A stretch of 64,000 bases of DNA from Fasciola hepatica (GCA_948099385.1 CANUEZ040000020.1:8883501-8947500), one strand, 5' to 3'. Shown: positions 35,721-49,799, counted from the first letter of the stretch. Program-made: numbers and translations. The notes: a model not told the origin generated them from the letters alone.

Positions 35721-38700
35721 ATCTTATCCTGCCCCCGTGAAATTAGTAGTCTTCGAGGTACGATCTGCTTGTCATCGGAGTTTAGTTTTTTGTGATATCC
35801 AAACTATACTAGAATAGTATCCTTTAGAGGTAAAAAGGAAACCGTCTCGATCCTTCGGACCTTATATCAAAGGAAGACGGGAAAAACCTTGTAATTTATC
35901 ACTGCCTCAAACGATATCCTCCATATATCCAGTGGATGACAGTTCTCCTGGGACCTCTACTACGCATCAGGAAGTGAAAGAAAACCCATTCGGAAGGGAC
36001 AGTGAACGAAACTATTTGGATAAGGGGTCTGGAACGTTGAATATATTTCTGAAGCAACAACAAGATGTCCGTGCTTCTTGGGGAGCAGAAGCTTTTGACC
36101 ATTGATTTTTGACAATTTCAGCAGACTAACAGTCATGCGCTGAGTCACACACTTAAAGGATAAATATCACTTCCCTGAAAAGGTGGCCTGATTAAAAACT
36201 GGGCGAACGAACACACTCGTGGGAACCATTAGAATGGTTCTACTCGCATTAGACAAAAAGGGGGAAGGGCATTGTAGAATCTGAATCGTTTCTGTCTTAT
36301 CAATTACAGTACTGAAAAACCCCTTGTCCTTCATGTCATTTGTATATTCACTTGATTAGTCGAATAAAGCCTACGAAAAGGCACAATCTTTTGCTTTCAC
36401 CCGGTGATCGGTCGTAGAAATACGACTTATGGCTTCCAATAAAATATACTGAATATTCTCCTCAAACATGGTTTGTTCCGTCTCGTTTTTAAAGTGGAGT
36501 AATTGAAAGGAAAATTCACTTCAAGCGGCTTCTTCAGTAAATACTTGTAAGCTGAGAAAAGATTTATAAACCACTCACAACGAGTGGCACACCAGAAGCG
36601 TTGTTTGCAAATTGGATCGTTCAGCTGAACTTCTGTATCTATCCTCTATAGTCTGCAATTAGTGGATACAATTTGATACCATAGCACCACATAAAAAATG
36701 CCTTGTCTTTTGCGTCTGTCTTCGCGAAATTAAAGATGATCAGTTGCAAACCAGTCACGTCGATAGATTATGCCGGTGACATGCATTTTTCATGGAACGA
36801 GATTACAAAAATAGTACAAATTAGCGTCTTACGAATCTTGTTCGATTCAGAATATTTTCTGTCATCACTGGCAGAAATCATAATATGCGCTAGATTTCAG
36901 GTGATCAAATTAATTGTCCTTGTTTTTATTAACGAACCTAAACCACTGAGTTATATGGAGCAATTTTTCGACAAACTCTTCAGAGTTATGCAAAAACGAA
37001 TTTGTCAGAGAAAGGTGTTTTGTTTTCTCACGCGTAAGTTGCACATATGTATTATTAAAAACATGATGCGGCTGGATGAAACACGTGAGATGACTGTGAT
37101 ACTTTTCCCTAGTTTTTTCAAAATGGTGTATCCGGCTTGCAGCTGCGTGGTCGCCATGTTCATCATTGCAGTCGTATCATTTGCTATCTGAAAAGTAGTT
37201 ACCAGTCACGTTGATATCTGCTGAAAACTCGGATCCCACTCAGAAAAGTTCAAGTAATGGGGTTTTCAAGACCTGACAGGTTTGTTCAACAACATACATA
37301 ACTCTTACGTGAAATTGTTTCTATGAAAGTTTCATCAGTATCAGTAAAAATGTCTACCAGGTAGATTTGTTCATCGTGAACAAGCAAATCAGAAGACAAA
37401 CACAGAGATGAGAGTTCCTTTCGTATACTGTGATAAGTTACGTAATTAAACCACTAGGTAAAAGTGAAAATAACGAAACGAATCAAAATGTGGGAATAGT
37501 TTTGTAGGACATGAAACTGCATTTGTATAGGCATGTGCACGCAGGCGCATGTGGATGTGTGTGGGTGTGGGTGACTGAAAGAAACTACGGTGGGCCAAAT
37601 GTATAGGCTACGTGCTTTTGAACTTAATGGACGGGTCTGGTGTGGGGGATCGTTATTGCTTCCGATATCCATGATCAGTGTTCGTCCCGATAATGCAAGC
37701 AGGCTGAGAACACTTTCGTCCGGCTCAGTTTGTGACCGCTTCGACCAAGTGGTGAGCTATGACAGAGATCGGCCTTCATAAAGCTATCAAGTTATTTTGG
37801 ATAAGGTGATTTATAATAGTTTCGTTTCAATCTTTCACTTAGTACTTCATTATTCTCCATAATTACCCTCAGCTTTTCGACTATGGTATGACTGAAGTGC
37901 AAATTATTGTCAGCTACTGATTTTTTTCTAATAACTTTGAGATCAGTTGTTATGTGTTTGGATAGATCAGTTTGTTGCCCTCAATCAAAGTTGGATTGGA
38001 CCGACAATCAGAGTTGCACGGTTTCAAAATACCGCTAATGTTCCTGAAGATGAAGTGCCCTTTGCCTGAACGAGAAACCCCATGAACTAATCTAGATCGG
38101 CGTACTAATTATTCTAAACAGTACCGAGCAGTCCCGTCAGGAGTAAAATATGAGTGATAAAATTAGTTGAACTGTATAATATGAGTGAACAGCCATTACT
38201 TGCAAGCACTCATCTGATCTTCAACTTGAGTCTCGTTTCACAAAAATTTCAGAGACCCAATGAAGAATAAAATTTCGGCAGTAGTGTATAAACGAGATCT
38301 CAAAATGAACAGAGGCTATACAATTTTCTGATCACCTGCCTTTCGGTTGTAATGCTGTACACTGGTTACTGCTTTGTTTAGATAAGCCAAATGCCATGAT
38401 TAATATTCCCAAGAGTGCAGTTCATAATCACGCACACTTATTGATTGCAATGCCAAAAAGGTTTGCTTTCAGCTCATTAGACACAAAGTGGAATTTTGTC
38501 GAATGCGTATTGAAGTTGACTTCCTTTGTTGTATTCATTAGAAGATCCACAAGGCTGGTATAAGACGAATTAGTTAGTTAAATAGAAAAGTGCACCTCAT
38601 TTGCTCAACTTGGCAGAATCCGAAAATGCTTGCACATGAAACCTATCTCGGAGAATATTTCACCTTTGTGAATTACGATCAGCAGATGGTAAGAAAAAAA

Positions 38701-41700
38701 TATTTGTGCAATGCATTCATTTAATGGATGAAAAGCACTATTTCTATCCCCATCATGCGTTTTCCCTACTTGTCATCCTGAAACGCCAAAATTAAACTGC
38801 GGCATGACCCTCTTGCCCTAGTCTATTTATGCCTTTAGTGCATCGTGAAAATAAAACAAGTTTAATAACTGAGCGTACATTCATTTCTTTGTTCTATTTC
38901 AAAACGAAATCATACCTTTAACGTAATAATGATTGCGGATTGTACAGCCCACGAGTTGATTGTATTGCCATCCATAATTAGTGCAAAGGTTACCGTTATA
39001 AATCTTCTATTCGTTAATAATTTAACAGTTAGAAGGTGATAAAAGCTGCTAGTTGCTCCGCTCTTATCCTCAACAGCTAGGTGCATAAAAAGTAACGGGA
39101 ATAAAACAAAAATCATCTCGTCATATACCATCATTTTTTCCCGAATAGACTTTGAGAATTGTCATGTCCTTCCTTTATAAGGTCACATGACGGTCACCTA
39201 TCAGCAGTGTAATATGTATCGATAAGCATCTCAAAACATCACAGTTTGACAGCACTTACAGTCTGAACAGCACACAAGCAGACTGAGAAAACTACAAACA
39301 GAGAAAGTTGAAAAAACACTAGATTTTATTGTAAATGGAATGGCGAATTAACAATCTGATTACATAATAATATGATTTGCCAGGCAATTTCAACGCGCAA
39401 CTCACCATCGAAAACCACAAAAGCATTGTACCGCTGTTTGATGCTTGTTACGAACCATCAGCAGAGCACATGCTTCGAGCCAGTCTCCATCTAGTGTTCA
39501 AAACTTATTTATTCTGCTTGCTTCACTAATACCAGTTAGAATAGAATTTCATTTTCTAAGATACTTCAGATCTTCAATTCAAAGGTTTTGTTTCTTTGAC
39601 TCGAAATGACTTTGGACGGCATAATTTGCCAAAATTTCTAAGTTAAGTATGTAAAGTATTTAATGAATCGTACTATCAAGATGTGGAACAGATTTATTGT
39701 TCTAGTGTTACTTTTCCGTAACCTCAAGAATAGGAATTCTGCAGGCAGTTGGATTTTTTTAAACGGTTTCGGTAAATTGTCCGGAGACTATTTTCAGCAT
39801 TTATTCAGCCAGAGATTTCCAACGAATCACAATTTAGACCGACAGTACCGTCCGTACCTGTTGCACACGTGACTTGTCTTCCTTTCAGCGATAGCTGACT
39901 TATGGGGATTCCCCAGCATTGTGTTTTAGAAAACATCTAGTCGGACAAAGACATTTCTGATGATTCTAAGTCGTGGTGGAAAAAATCAGTTCTGCTTGAC
40001 TGGGCGTATTACTGACCGACTGAACGAAGGGATGATACATAGATCATTGTTTCCGACTATTAGCTAAACCTCTCTTCGCTGAAACAGTTTTGAGAAAGGA
40101 CAACAATTAGCTGGATTCAGTTTCATTGAAGAATCACTCATTCTGGGTAAGAAATGTAGCAAGAGGTTCTACTGGTTTGTAATCTAGCGGAAAAACTTTC
40201 ATTTATTTATACCGTCGGAACTAAGCATTGCTTTGTTTTCTTCCTAGTTAAGTGTAAGGAGTGCTTCATTTCACTTCTTAATAGACTTATTGTCTTTTTT
40301 ATTCGATAGCCGGAGCCTGTAGACCTTCTCAACATTATATCAAAAATACCAAGAATAACAATTTGATCTAAGTGGTGAATTCTGCTTGTGAATGCAGCCT
40401 CTCCCGATTTGAACTTTCAAAGAATCGATGATGCGCCCGGAAAAAATACAACCCACACCGTACATGACGATGTTCTTTCAATTCGTCACTTAAAAGATCT
40501 TGCTTCTTCATTGACTATGTCCACTACGTGGTGTGGAAAGCGAAGATAAGTGGTCCGTTTTTTTGTGGTAAGGCGTTACCAGCGGTTTAACTTACTGCAC
40601 ACAAATGCGGATAGCCTCAAATATGATTGACGTATTCCGGGTAAGTGTTGACCGTTTTGCCCAGAGTCAGGACCTAACAACAAACCTTGGTTTTTGCATT
40701 TAGCCCAACCAGACAAATCTGATTTTCATGTTGACAGTCCAGAAGAAGTGCAAACAACACACTCGCCCTCCAGAGTGAAGTTTACAAAATTTATGTGGGT
40801 TCATATTTCTCCCTTTTGCAACAGAGTTGATCAAATTCACCTAAGCAGATATTAATACATCACCATGACTAATCCAGTTCTGGTTGACTCGAACTGAATA
40901 AAGCGGGACTTGAGCTGCTTGTACTAGTTATAATTTTAAAGATTGTTCTTTGGAACAGGCAATTTCGCATTCAGAATTCCAGTTATATATCGAGCAGCTC
41001 ATAAATTGCAGCTGTTTATCAGACGTTTTGTGACTACAATGTCAATAAACCACACATATTAGAGCTTAATTCCATTCTCTTCAAGTGTTGTCAATCCACG
41101 AACCTTACGTGCGGATAATGTGGTTTACTTGGGGACATCTTTTGGCTGTTTGCTTGTTAGAGGAACTAATTTGATGACCCGAAAAGTGCACTCTCAAGAA
41201 AGACGGCCTAAAAAAGAGAAAAAAAGTGTGGTTGTTGCAACAAGAATTGGGAAAAATGTTTCCGTCATTAAATGCAGGGCTAGTGTTTAATAGACTATGG
41301 GAAATAGAGTACAAGTGGAAAATCTCTTCAAAAAGGCTGGATTCTGCTTTGATTTCAGTGGAATTTTAGTTAATTGATTTGCAAACTCGAAACCTACTAA
41401 GACCGTGCGACTTATTTCCAAATATGAACTGGAGAATATAACAGATATATTCGATAAATTTAGCCATCGTATAAAGCCACCCCGTTTTGCTGTTATCCCA
41501 CTCATCTAAAGATTGAATTTTTATCGAGTTTCAGGCTCGACTTTTGGTGTGCTCTGGCCGGTTGAAGAAGACTCACTTTTATTGATCTCTCTTCTCTTGT
41601 TTTACATTGACAATGAACTTCTTTCCCGATCCAAATCGCCCTCTGTTGCGAAGTGACAAACCACACCCTGGGCGGCCGGTTATTTGAGTGTATCACACTG

Positions 41701-44700
41701 ATCTCTGATTTATTATCCACTTCATTCCAACCAGAAGCTCCACCCCTTAAACTGGGAAATCCGTCAGACAATTGACCCAAATGCTTTTTCTGACCCCATG
41801 GTCCATGATTGTCCTGACTCGTACTTTTGCTTCTAATTCACTGTTATTTTCTTTTGAAATAACAGGGTTTCGATTCCTTTTTCGGTTTTCAACAGATTTG
41901 AGGTAGTTTTGGACTGTCACACAAATAGCTCAGCACGGGGCACGAAATTCAACTAACAGACATACCTGACGAGGTTGATTTCATTAAAACATAAATAAAC
42001 TGCGGTAGTATAATATTCAGCCTTCTAGCTCATTATATTTCGAAGGCATATTATTCATTGTTTGGAGTGAAGAGTATGCGAACATATTAGAAACTTTATT
42101 GTCAACAGATTTTCAGTTTTCAGTTTAGAAAGTTATATTTCACATAACGATAACAATCAAGAGTCGGTTGACAGTCGACTAATCATATATTTTTTTTCCA
42201 TGTTACCTCATAACAAATGGACCTATTTGAACATAGACCAAAAGTGTTCTCCGCAGAAGAATTGATGCTCTGCGCTGGGCTCTGATCCTACACGAATACA
42301 ATAATAACGAGTAAAACACGACATGATGGAAGTATTTCAGGATTTCTGGGTTACATCTATCCACTGAAAAAGGCAGTCTTTAAAAGAACGGAACAACTGT
42401 TGTCCAACATAACTACACTGTGACTTAAAGTCTGTTTCTTTTCGATATAAAACAAGTGCTTTCATTCATTGTTTTCAACAAAACAAGAAGGATTTAACAC
42501 TTGTCTGCTTGTGTTCAACAATCGTGTTCCTGCTTGCTGACACTATTTACACTCGAAAGCATAAACAAGAGCCCATGAATTGCCTATCTCGCCGACAAAC
42601 GTGTTTGCCCTCAGGGAGAACACAACACAGGGAACACTGAGTCCAATAAAACCAGAGTTCCATACTTTACACACTCAAAACAAATCGATTGTTCAAAAAT
42701 GATCTACAGTTAGTGAAATCTCTGGTTTGAAAAGTTTGTACGTAATCAAGGTGTATAATCATATTGGAATAATCTCTGCTAAACTTTTGTAGATCGAGCA
42801 AGACTATTGCACTGAACATTTTACTGAACATTAGGGAAAAAACAATTATTCTAGAAAGGCACACAGTTTAAAATCTGATCCAACAAATTCGGATCATTCA
42901 AAGTACCTGGTTCTGGGTGTGACCTCTCCGGACGTGCCGGAGGTGGTAACCAGAAATATGAGCTGTCTTTGCTAATTTCTCCTAAATAGGAAACAACACG
43001 CAACTGAGTGAACACAAAAGTACAGCATGCGACGCCTTCTTCAGCTTGTAGTCAGCATGTGCACAAAGCGCGTAGTAATTGTGAAAAATTTCAGAAGAAC
43101 AAAATGTGATCATGGTTCATTTCTGACGAATATATTGAGCTGTAAGGCCATTATTCATGAAGAAAACCGTTCATATTCGAACGGTTTTTCCCATTTCATA
43201 CTTACAACTTGCGAACCAGGTGTAACGATGAAGATCAAAACCTGCTCAAAACAAACAACATCAACTATCAAATTCATAAATATGACGAACAAAGTAAATC
43301 ACTGAACCTCTGGATATCAAAAAGCTCGAACAAACGAAGCAGGCAAATGGTTTCCAATCAACACCAAAAGATGTGTTAGTAGACAGCCCTTCGCCGTAGA
43401 TAAAGGCAATTAAAGCAATCCTGTTATGCAAAGAAAGACGGAATGGCCGAAACGATGGAACAATTTGTTGCCTCCTCGGTCACGACGTTAGTGAGCGTTC
43501 TACCACGTTTACTGTGAAAAAATTATCAATAAGTGGTTCTTATTTGAATCAGATGATTGAGTTTTGTATTTATGTTTGTGTGAATAAAGTATGCCACAGT
43601 AAATCTGGGAAACAAATCGTCAGAAATGGTCCAAATACTGATTACTGGGTTATGAAGGGGACAGTTCGCATGACTGCATCTAATTATTTTATGGGGTAAT
43701 GTTATTTTGTCCTCAGATAGTTTTACCGTGAATGGAAGGATGGCTCAAAAACGTGGATATTTCTGACGGGATTTTATGTAGTTGGATGTCACGCGAGTTT
43801 TGTCAGTCCCTTCAAAACGTGAACGTTCTCAGTATAGCTATTTAGTTTTTCTTTTCAATTTCAAAACAATCCAGGAAATTTCTGATGCTTTGGCAAAACT
43901 GAATACGTTTGTTTTTAGTTCAATGTGGTGCACCAGAAAATGGTGACACATTAGGTCCCAGTTCGGATAGGTGAGCTGAATCTCTGTGTTTTTCAGTCAG
44001 CAAGAATAGCAAAGCTTGGACTAAGACAGTCTCGTCACTCCTTCTGTTTCGAATGCTAAGCGAAAGGGCCCGCTTGCAAGCTGATTTTTAACAGAGCAAA
44101 GCGGGTGAATCAGGCTTTTCTGCGGAATTCAAGTGCGTCTCTCAGGTACACTTTAGTTCAAAACACTTACCACATAACAAGAGATTTCCATGTGTCAGCT
44201 TTTAATTTGATAGTTTATGTTATACCTCTCTCAAGGGTCTCAGTCTACTAGTGACCTCTGTGAAGAGTTTGGTAGAGGTATATGGGAAAATAATAAAGAC
44301 AACGGTGACAGTGCCTCTGTGCCTAAACATAACCACGTCGAACACACAGTCACTTCATTCGCAATCTCAGTGGACGAAATGTGTCACTACGGCCAAACAA
44401 GTAAATGAACTATTTCGGGATTAGTCTGAACCATTGGGAATTCTGCCAACGGTTGCTGCAAACTTGATTTCCCTTTTCGTGATACCACAAGAGCGCCTCA
44501 CCGAAAAGCTCAAGTGGCTCTCACCGTTGAGCCACACGAAATCTATTTCCAGCCAACAACTGTAAAGGAGATCACTGAAGTCACCAACCGGTTGAGTATC
44601 TCTAGTTCTTTTCTGATCAGTTGAAATCCCACAAAAACCCCGAAAACCTTTCTAACCACCAGCAAGTAATTTTTCGCGTGGTATTCTACAGATTATTATA

Positions 44701-45229
44701 GAAACAAAATTTCCACTGGAGTGATACTATTCATACCTCTGGCTATTTATCCAAAAAAGACGAGAATACCGTGTGCAAGAACTGTTTAGACATTATTCTG
44801 AATGGGTTTGCAAGGGTTTTCTGAGTGCTGATGCATATTTGTTTTCCACTGCCAGAACGGAATGATCTGACCAAACAAAACACGCATTCTGTTGCCTCAA
44901 AGTCTGCTTAGATACAGTCGCAACAACTCGCAGTAATGGAAAGTTGTACATTTTATCAGCCAACGAAAAATTCCGTGGACTTTCGTTCTGTATGTGATTG
45001 CATAGGTTGTACATTTAATTAGGGGACACCAGAAGCCGGTGAAACACTTGCTTGTTTCGTAGGGATCTGAATATGGAATGTTTGTCCCTTTACTAGCGTA
45101 ACAATGTTCACAATAAAAACTGTCAGTTTTACTTCCGTTTGTCAGCCAGGACGGGACTGTACTAGACCAGTGGTTTCATTGGACTAGTCTATTGACAGGA
45201 CTGCGGAGCTAACATTGGCTTACAATCCT
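35721..45229. other. Intergenic stretch with an unassigned 162-codon open frame and small hairpins
   Basis: An open frame at 36703-37191 (+) has 162 codons, is hydrophobic and has no recognised family. A minus-strand frame at 38916-39134 begins with a signal-peptide-like segment and is followed by a GTATGA donor-like site; it could be an isolated first exon but nothing confirms it. A TG/GTG-rich run lies near 37530-37575. Hairpins at 42907-42953 and 43163-43188 are described separately. Confidence 0.4.
42907..42953. repeat. GC-rich composite hairpin
   Basis: CTGGTT (42907-42912) pairs with AACCAG (42948-42953). Inside it ACCTC plus CCGG (42922-42931) pairs with CCGGAGGT (42937-42944) across a 5-base loop. 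The arms are unusually GC-rich for this AT-rich region. Function unknown. Confidence 0.5.
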
Positions 45230-45610
45230 GATACACATTTGACTTTCAGTGGACCGGAGATTGCCAGTAACACTTTTGCTTCTAGAGCTTAGCCGCCCAG
45301 GATCCACACGATAGCTGACTAAATCAGATTTGTGCAGTACAGGTGCCCAGTTCATCAGAGAAACATTGAAAGCACTGTACAGCTGTTACCTTCTTGCTGA
45401 AAATATCCAAGGGTGATCATTCGTAAAGACCCTTTTTGAAATCGAACCTGTAGTGAAAGACTGTGAGTTGAAAACCTAACCCCTGGACTGGTTTTGGCAG
45501 GCTGTTTTACCATCAATACTCCATGCCAAATAGTACTTAACCTTGATACACGTGCACTGCTACAAATTACTGCCAACGATATAACAGCTTTGTAGTCATA
45601 CCAATATTTT
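45230..45610 (+). mobile_element. Gypsy-type integrase scrap
   Basis: With frame changes the plus strand gives EIASNTFASRA (as in the AETVARAFLxxW integrase helix), then GAQFIRETLKAL (the DRGxQFxSxLxxxL motif) near 45341-45380, and LPSILHAK near 45500. The order and distances fit the middle of a retroviral-type integrase. It is short, with stops and shifts, and is clearly dead. It is a different sequence from the Gypsy remnant at 34.6 kb. Confidence 0.5.
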
Positions 45611-48600
45611 CGATGGTCAGCGGAACTTTGAGAATGAGTAGTGAACAAGAGTACACATCAGTCGGAATCTCCCTCTGTTCATGATGATGTAATAACTTCA
45701 TTGAAAGTACTACTGAGCCACAAATCTACACCAGAAAAGCAGTAGTTCTCTCAGCCCGTTTAGAAACAGTGTCTCAAAACATATCTTATCCGTGATGATA
45801 GGACTGATTACATGAAACACCTTAAATACCTAAGCTCAACTTAACCTCCTAATGTCAGCGCGAAGGTTTAAATAAAGTTACGAATGACAACTCTGGAATA
45901 TAGCTTCTTCAGACGTCGAATCAGTTTCAGGCTCTTCTGCTGCCTTCCTCATTGCATTCTGTTGCGTTTGTGAATAATGGTCATTTCAAACCGAAAGTAA
46001 CAGAATGCTGACGTTTGCGCCGACCTGTAACTGAGTGCGATGATTAATCAGTATCAGTCAGCTATCAGCATACAATCCCAGTTTGCTGAGGCAATGATAT
46101 GGTTGAAAGTTTCATCCCAACAACTCAAAATGTGCGATACATTTATTCAGTCCTACTTACTGCCTTAAGTGGTGCTGTTTTCTTAAAAGAAGGTAGAAAA
46201 TCTTTCTCAGTATTTCCAACTCAGATGTAGGGCATTTGAACTGACTGTGGATCTTAGAAGTTTGCCTTTTGGAAAAATAACTAGGTTCCAGTCTGCATAA
46301 AGTATTTTTGGCTATGGCTTTTCAAAAGTCTGATTTATCGTCTGATAAAGCAAAAGTAAAAGTAAGTTTGTCCTTGGCAAAAGATCGAATAAATACATTA
46401 ACGTATAAAGGCTCGGGGATTGAACACTAACAAAATCCATCACACTGTGTTATGAAATCAAGGCCTTTCTCGTCGGGTCCTTTGTGCTGTTAGGTAAACC
46501 TGCAACGGGAAAGAATAGAAGTGAAACACTACTAACACAGCCACAGAAACAAGCTGTTCAATCACTAAAGAAACAAATTAAAAGATTGAGAAACAAAAAC
46601 AGTTTATATTTTACTTCTTGACATATTCATTTGATGATTGTCATTTGTTGAATATTATTATATAACTGTAACACTGAACAAGTTTGACTTATAGATGAGA
46701 ATAAAATAAATATTTTAGTTGTTTAACTTGAATGGAAAAACACTTGTTTTCTGACAAACCCTACAAGAAATTGGTTGCTTCCAAAAAAATTACAATTCTT
46801 ATTTCTTAGTTGCTTTTTCGTTATCTTCCTAGGTAGGATCTTCGAAGCACGAAATATGTTTTAAGAAGCGGAACAATTTTCTTTTGGACAGTGTATACAA
46901 CTTCCGCTATTTAAATGCGCCTCAAGCCGTTTTGAAACCACCTACACGGGAGTAAATGAAGCCCTTCAATTACTGTTTATTGTCTAATTGTTCAGTTATT
47001 TTAACAACGAGTTTCACTTTTTATTACATCCCCGTTCCTGTTTCTCGTCATTTCTTTATTTACCCCACAATCTCTGTACTCGTCCTCAGTTAACGTTTGT
47101 CTAATTTCTTCCTTTCATTCAAAAGATTCTCGTTTAACTGACCGATATTTTGTTTCCCTGTTGTCCTCAGCCATCCAACAGTCTTTATGCTTCACCGACA
47201 AGGAAAGTCGTAATTACCGTACGAATGCTAACTAGAAAAGTAATTGAATTCCCGCGCACTAACTCTCCTTGTTTCTTACATACAAGCTCTTCATGAATGC
47301 GCACTCTCTCCTCTACCCATCCACCCACTCACTCGCCCGCTCGCTTGCTTGCTCACCAACACATCCAGGCATTCGCTATCCGTCAACTTTCTGGCTCGGT
47401 GGACTTCCGCCGAACACCGCCACCATTAACATTGCTACACTAACCACGACCGGACTGAAATTACCACCATCACCATCACCATCGTCATTATTTTGACTCT
47501 CCTCCTTGAGTTGGTCGAACCCAAGCAGTATAAGACCCAGCTAGGGAATCGCATTCGGTCACCGTTCATCTTGCAAACAATTTGCATCAATAGACCGAGT
47601 TGATTATAGACTCAGTCTAAGGATGAACAAATAATTCAATGATGTTGGCTTGTGCAACTTCCCCACAGCCCTAAGGGCCGAGTGGCGGTTGAGCTTCCTT
47701 TTGCTCGGCAGATATATAAATGCAAAATGTGCACACCCTCATACTTGGCTTTACGTTTGGGGGTTGAAACACATTTGCCTAAATGGACACACGCACACAC
47801 ACACATGAAGCACAGTATAAACAAGCGACAGCTTGTATACACTCAGCAGGGAGAAGTAAGTAGGTTTTGGACCTCTGGGAACTGCGACAAATCTCCCCGA
47901 CTCCACAGTCTATGGTAAGCCGTGTGAGCTTAGTTTGAACGAAGAATTAGTTAGTAGTTTACCTGCCCATTTTTTGTATCTCCTTTGTATATCTTCCCCT
48001 CCCCGAGTTATTCTCGCAGTTACCCGTCAGCTTTATTGACTCCGTCCATCGGGAGCTCATGTAGTCTGTATCCATTATTCTTGGCATTTTCTTTGCAGTC
48101 CTCAAACCTTGCATGATTCAATAAGGATATTTGCGTTTCTTGTATGGTGGTCGATAAAGTCGAGGCTCAGGAGGTGTATTTTCTCAGGCTGGCGGATGGG
48201 AATATCTACGGTGCTTTGAAGAACTCGTTTCGCGGTGTGAAAAGCGTGAATAAAATAGTTCTGCGTATTTCATCGTTAAAATTGAGTACTGTCCTGAAAT
48301 CCCTTCTGAAAACAGGGGAGCTTCATTAAATTATGGAAATAGGCTTATGGTTTTCTATATCTTAGTTAATAAATCAATGCAATGATCTAGGCAAAATTGT
48401 TAGAACTGAAGAAGTATTGATCAATTTGTATTTCTCAGTGAAGTGTGACTGTTCTTTTGTTGATGTCTATGGAACATTGTACGCTGTTGGCACGAAAGTT
48501 TCAAATCACAGCGAGATTTTTCATTTCGGAAACAATGATTTCCCCGTCACAAATTTGAAAAGAGAAGTGAGAAACAAGTTTACGCAGTGCATCCTGGACC

Positions 48601-48782
48601 GTTTTGCTGCATCCGTACACGTGCATGCTGCAGTCAATGTGAATTTTTATATAGTCCATAGAATATAAGATCGGTCTCATTCGAACTTGATTTCACAGGA
48701 CACGTGAACCAAGCACGGAAGCTTCATTAGCTGATGAGCATGAAAACTAACCACAAAGCTACAGTCCAACGACTGTCCAATC
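45611..48782. other. Intergenic stretch with simple repeats
   Basis: Holds a pyrimidine-rich, C-rich tract at about 47295-47360, a CAC/CAT run at about 47459-47488 and a short CA run near 47790-47804. Upstream parts of the Penelope-like element (its reverse transcriptase) were looked for in 46500-48780 and not recognised. Confidence 0.5.
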
Positions 48783-49358
48783 CAGTTTATTCTGAGGCAC
48801 TGTAGAAAACCCGTATTCTACGAAGCTCATAAGATAAAAGTTTTCCTACAATTGCCATTCAAAGGTGACGACGTCAATCAACTAATTAGTAAGTGCTTTA
48901 GGTCAGCCGTGAAAAGCAATTACTACGCGGCCGATCCAATTATAATTTTCACAACCTCACGGATACCAAAAGAGTCGGCGAAAGAGCCGCTGCCTCTCTG
49001 CGCCAAATCAAACTGCGTCTATCGATTCACATGTGGATACTCATCCGTCTAAACTGGCAGAACAGAGACAATTGCGTCACCGAATAAATGAGCATATCCC
49101 GGTGCGGCTTCAAAAATCGATGACTAGTCAGTCCACAATGATGACGTCATCGACGAAAACAAAAGCAATCAGATCACCAAATATGCAACATCTGACTGAG
49201 AAAAAAACACTTTGTAAATCCAAGCAACTCGTCTAACGTTATATACAACACCACAAATACGAGATCGCTTAGATATGTTGAGGCCCTAGCCATTCTCAAT
49301 TATAAACCTGAACTGAGCAAACAGCGTGAACGGCTTATCAGTTTGGCCCTACCCTGGT
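48783..49358 (+). mobile_element. Penelope-like element remnant with GIY-YIG endonuclease region
   Basis: The frame at 48783-49052 gives RKPVFYEAHK, LPFKGDDVNQLI and CVYRFTCGYSSV. It breaks at TAA where the Tyr of the YIG motif is expected, then T-G-R-T. The next frame gives LRHRINEHIPVRL, and after another shift LRYVEALAILNYKPELSKQ and SLALPW with stop TGA at 49356. Together these follow the linker and C-terminal GIY-YIG endonuclease of Penelope-like retroelements through to the end of the ORF. The endonuclease is broken by a stop and two frameshifts. A hammerhead ribozyme lies about 440 bp downstream in the same orientation. Confidence 0.7.
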
Positions 49359-49713
49359 GACCTAACATTCAGTACCATCTTCACCCCATTCTTGTTCGCT
49401 TTTATAAAATTTCGTCCACTTCAATCTTGTCTCAGTTTCATTCGTTATTCTACTGACTATATAAAAAATCACAGTGACTGTAATACGCCTGTGTGCAGAT
49501 GCATCGAAAGGTCCAGGATACTTTGCGCAAACCTGTGTCTCGTGCTTTTATTTTCAGATATTTTTTTCCATCTTAAACTGAATTCAAAAAAATATCGATC
49601 CGTTTGGACCGCAACAATTAGGCTTCACATGTTTATGCGGTAAAAGTGAGTAGTAATATTCATGCCCAAGTTAGTAGTACTGTTCTCTCTGTCTGAAGAG
49701 GAAATGGAGAGAG

Positions 49714-49715
<2 letters not shown>

Positions 49716-49757
<42 letters not shown>
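49716..49757. repeat. AT dinucleotide microsatellite
   Basis: About 20 uninterrupted AT units immediately upstream (about 45 bp) of the hammerhead ribozyme. The two are probably part of, or at the edge of, the same repeat element. Confidence 0.95.
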
Positions 49758-49799
49758 CATCGGAGTGTACAAGTATGAAGACGAGTGGGCAGAGGAGTA

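Noticed and set aside
41502..41832. Minus-strand 110-codon frame followed by GTGAGT
   Set aside because: Several frames of 110 codons are expected by chance here, and no homology was recognised.
44514..44535. Perfect 7-bp hairpin GTGGCTC/GAGCCAC
   Set aside because: Short perfect hairpins of this size are expected many times in 64 kb.
48717..48745. CTGATGA followed by GAAAAC, hammerhead-like
   Set aside because: Only a few bases separate the two motifs, too few for stem II, and there is no stem I complement.
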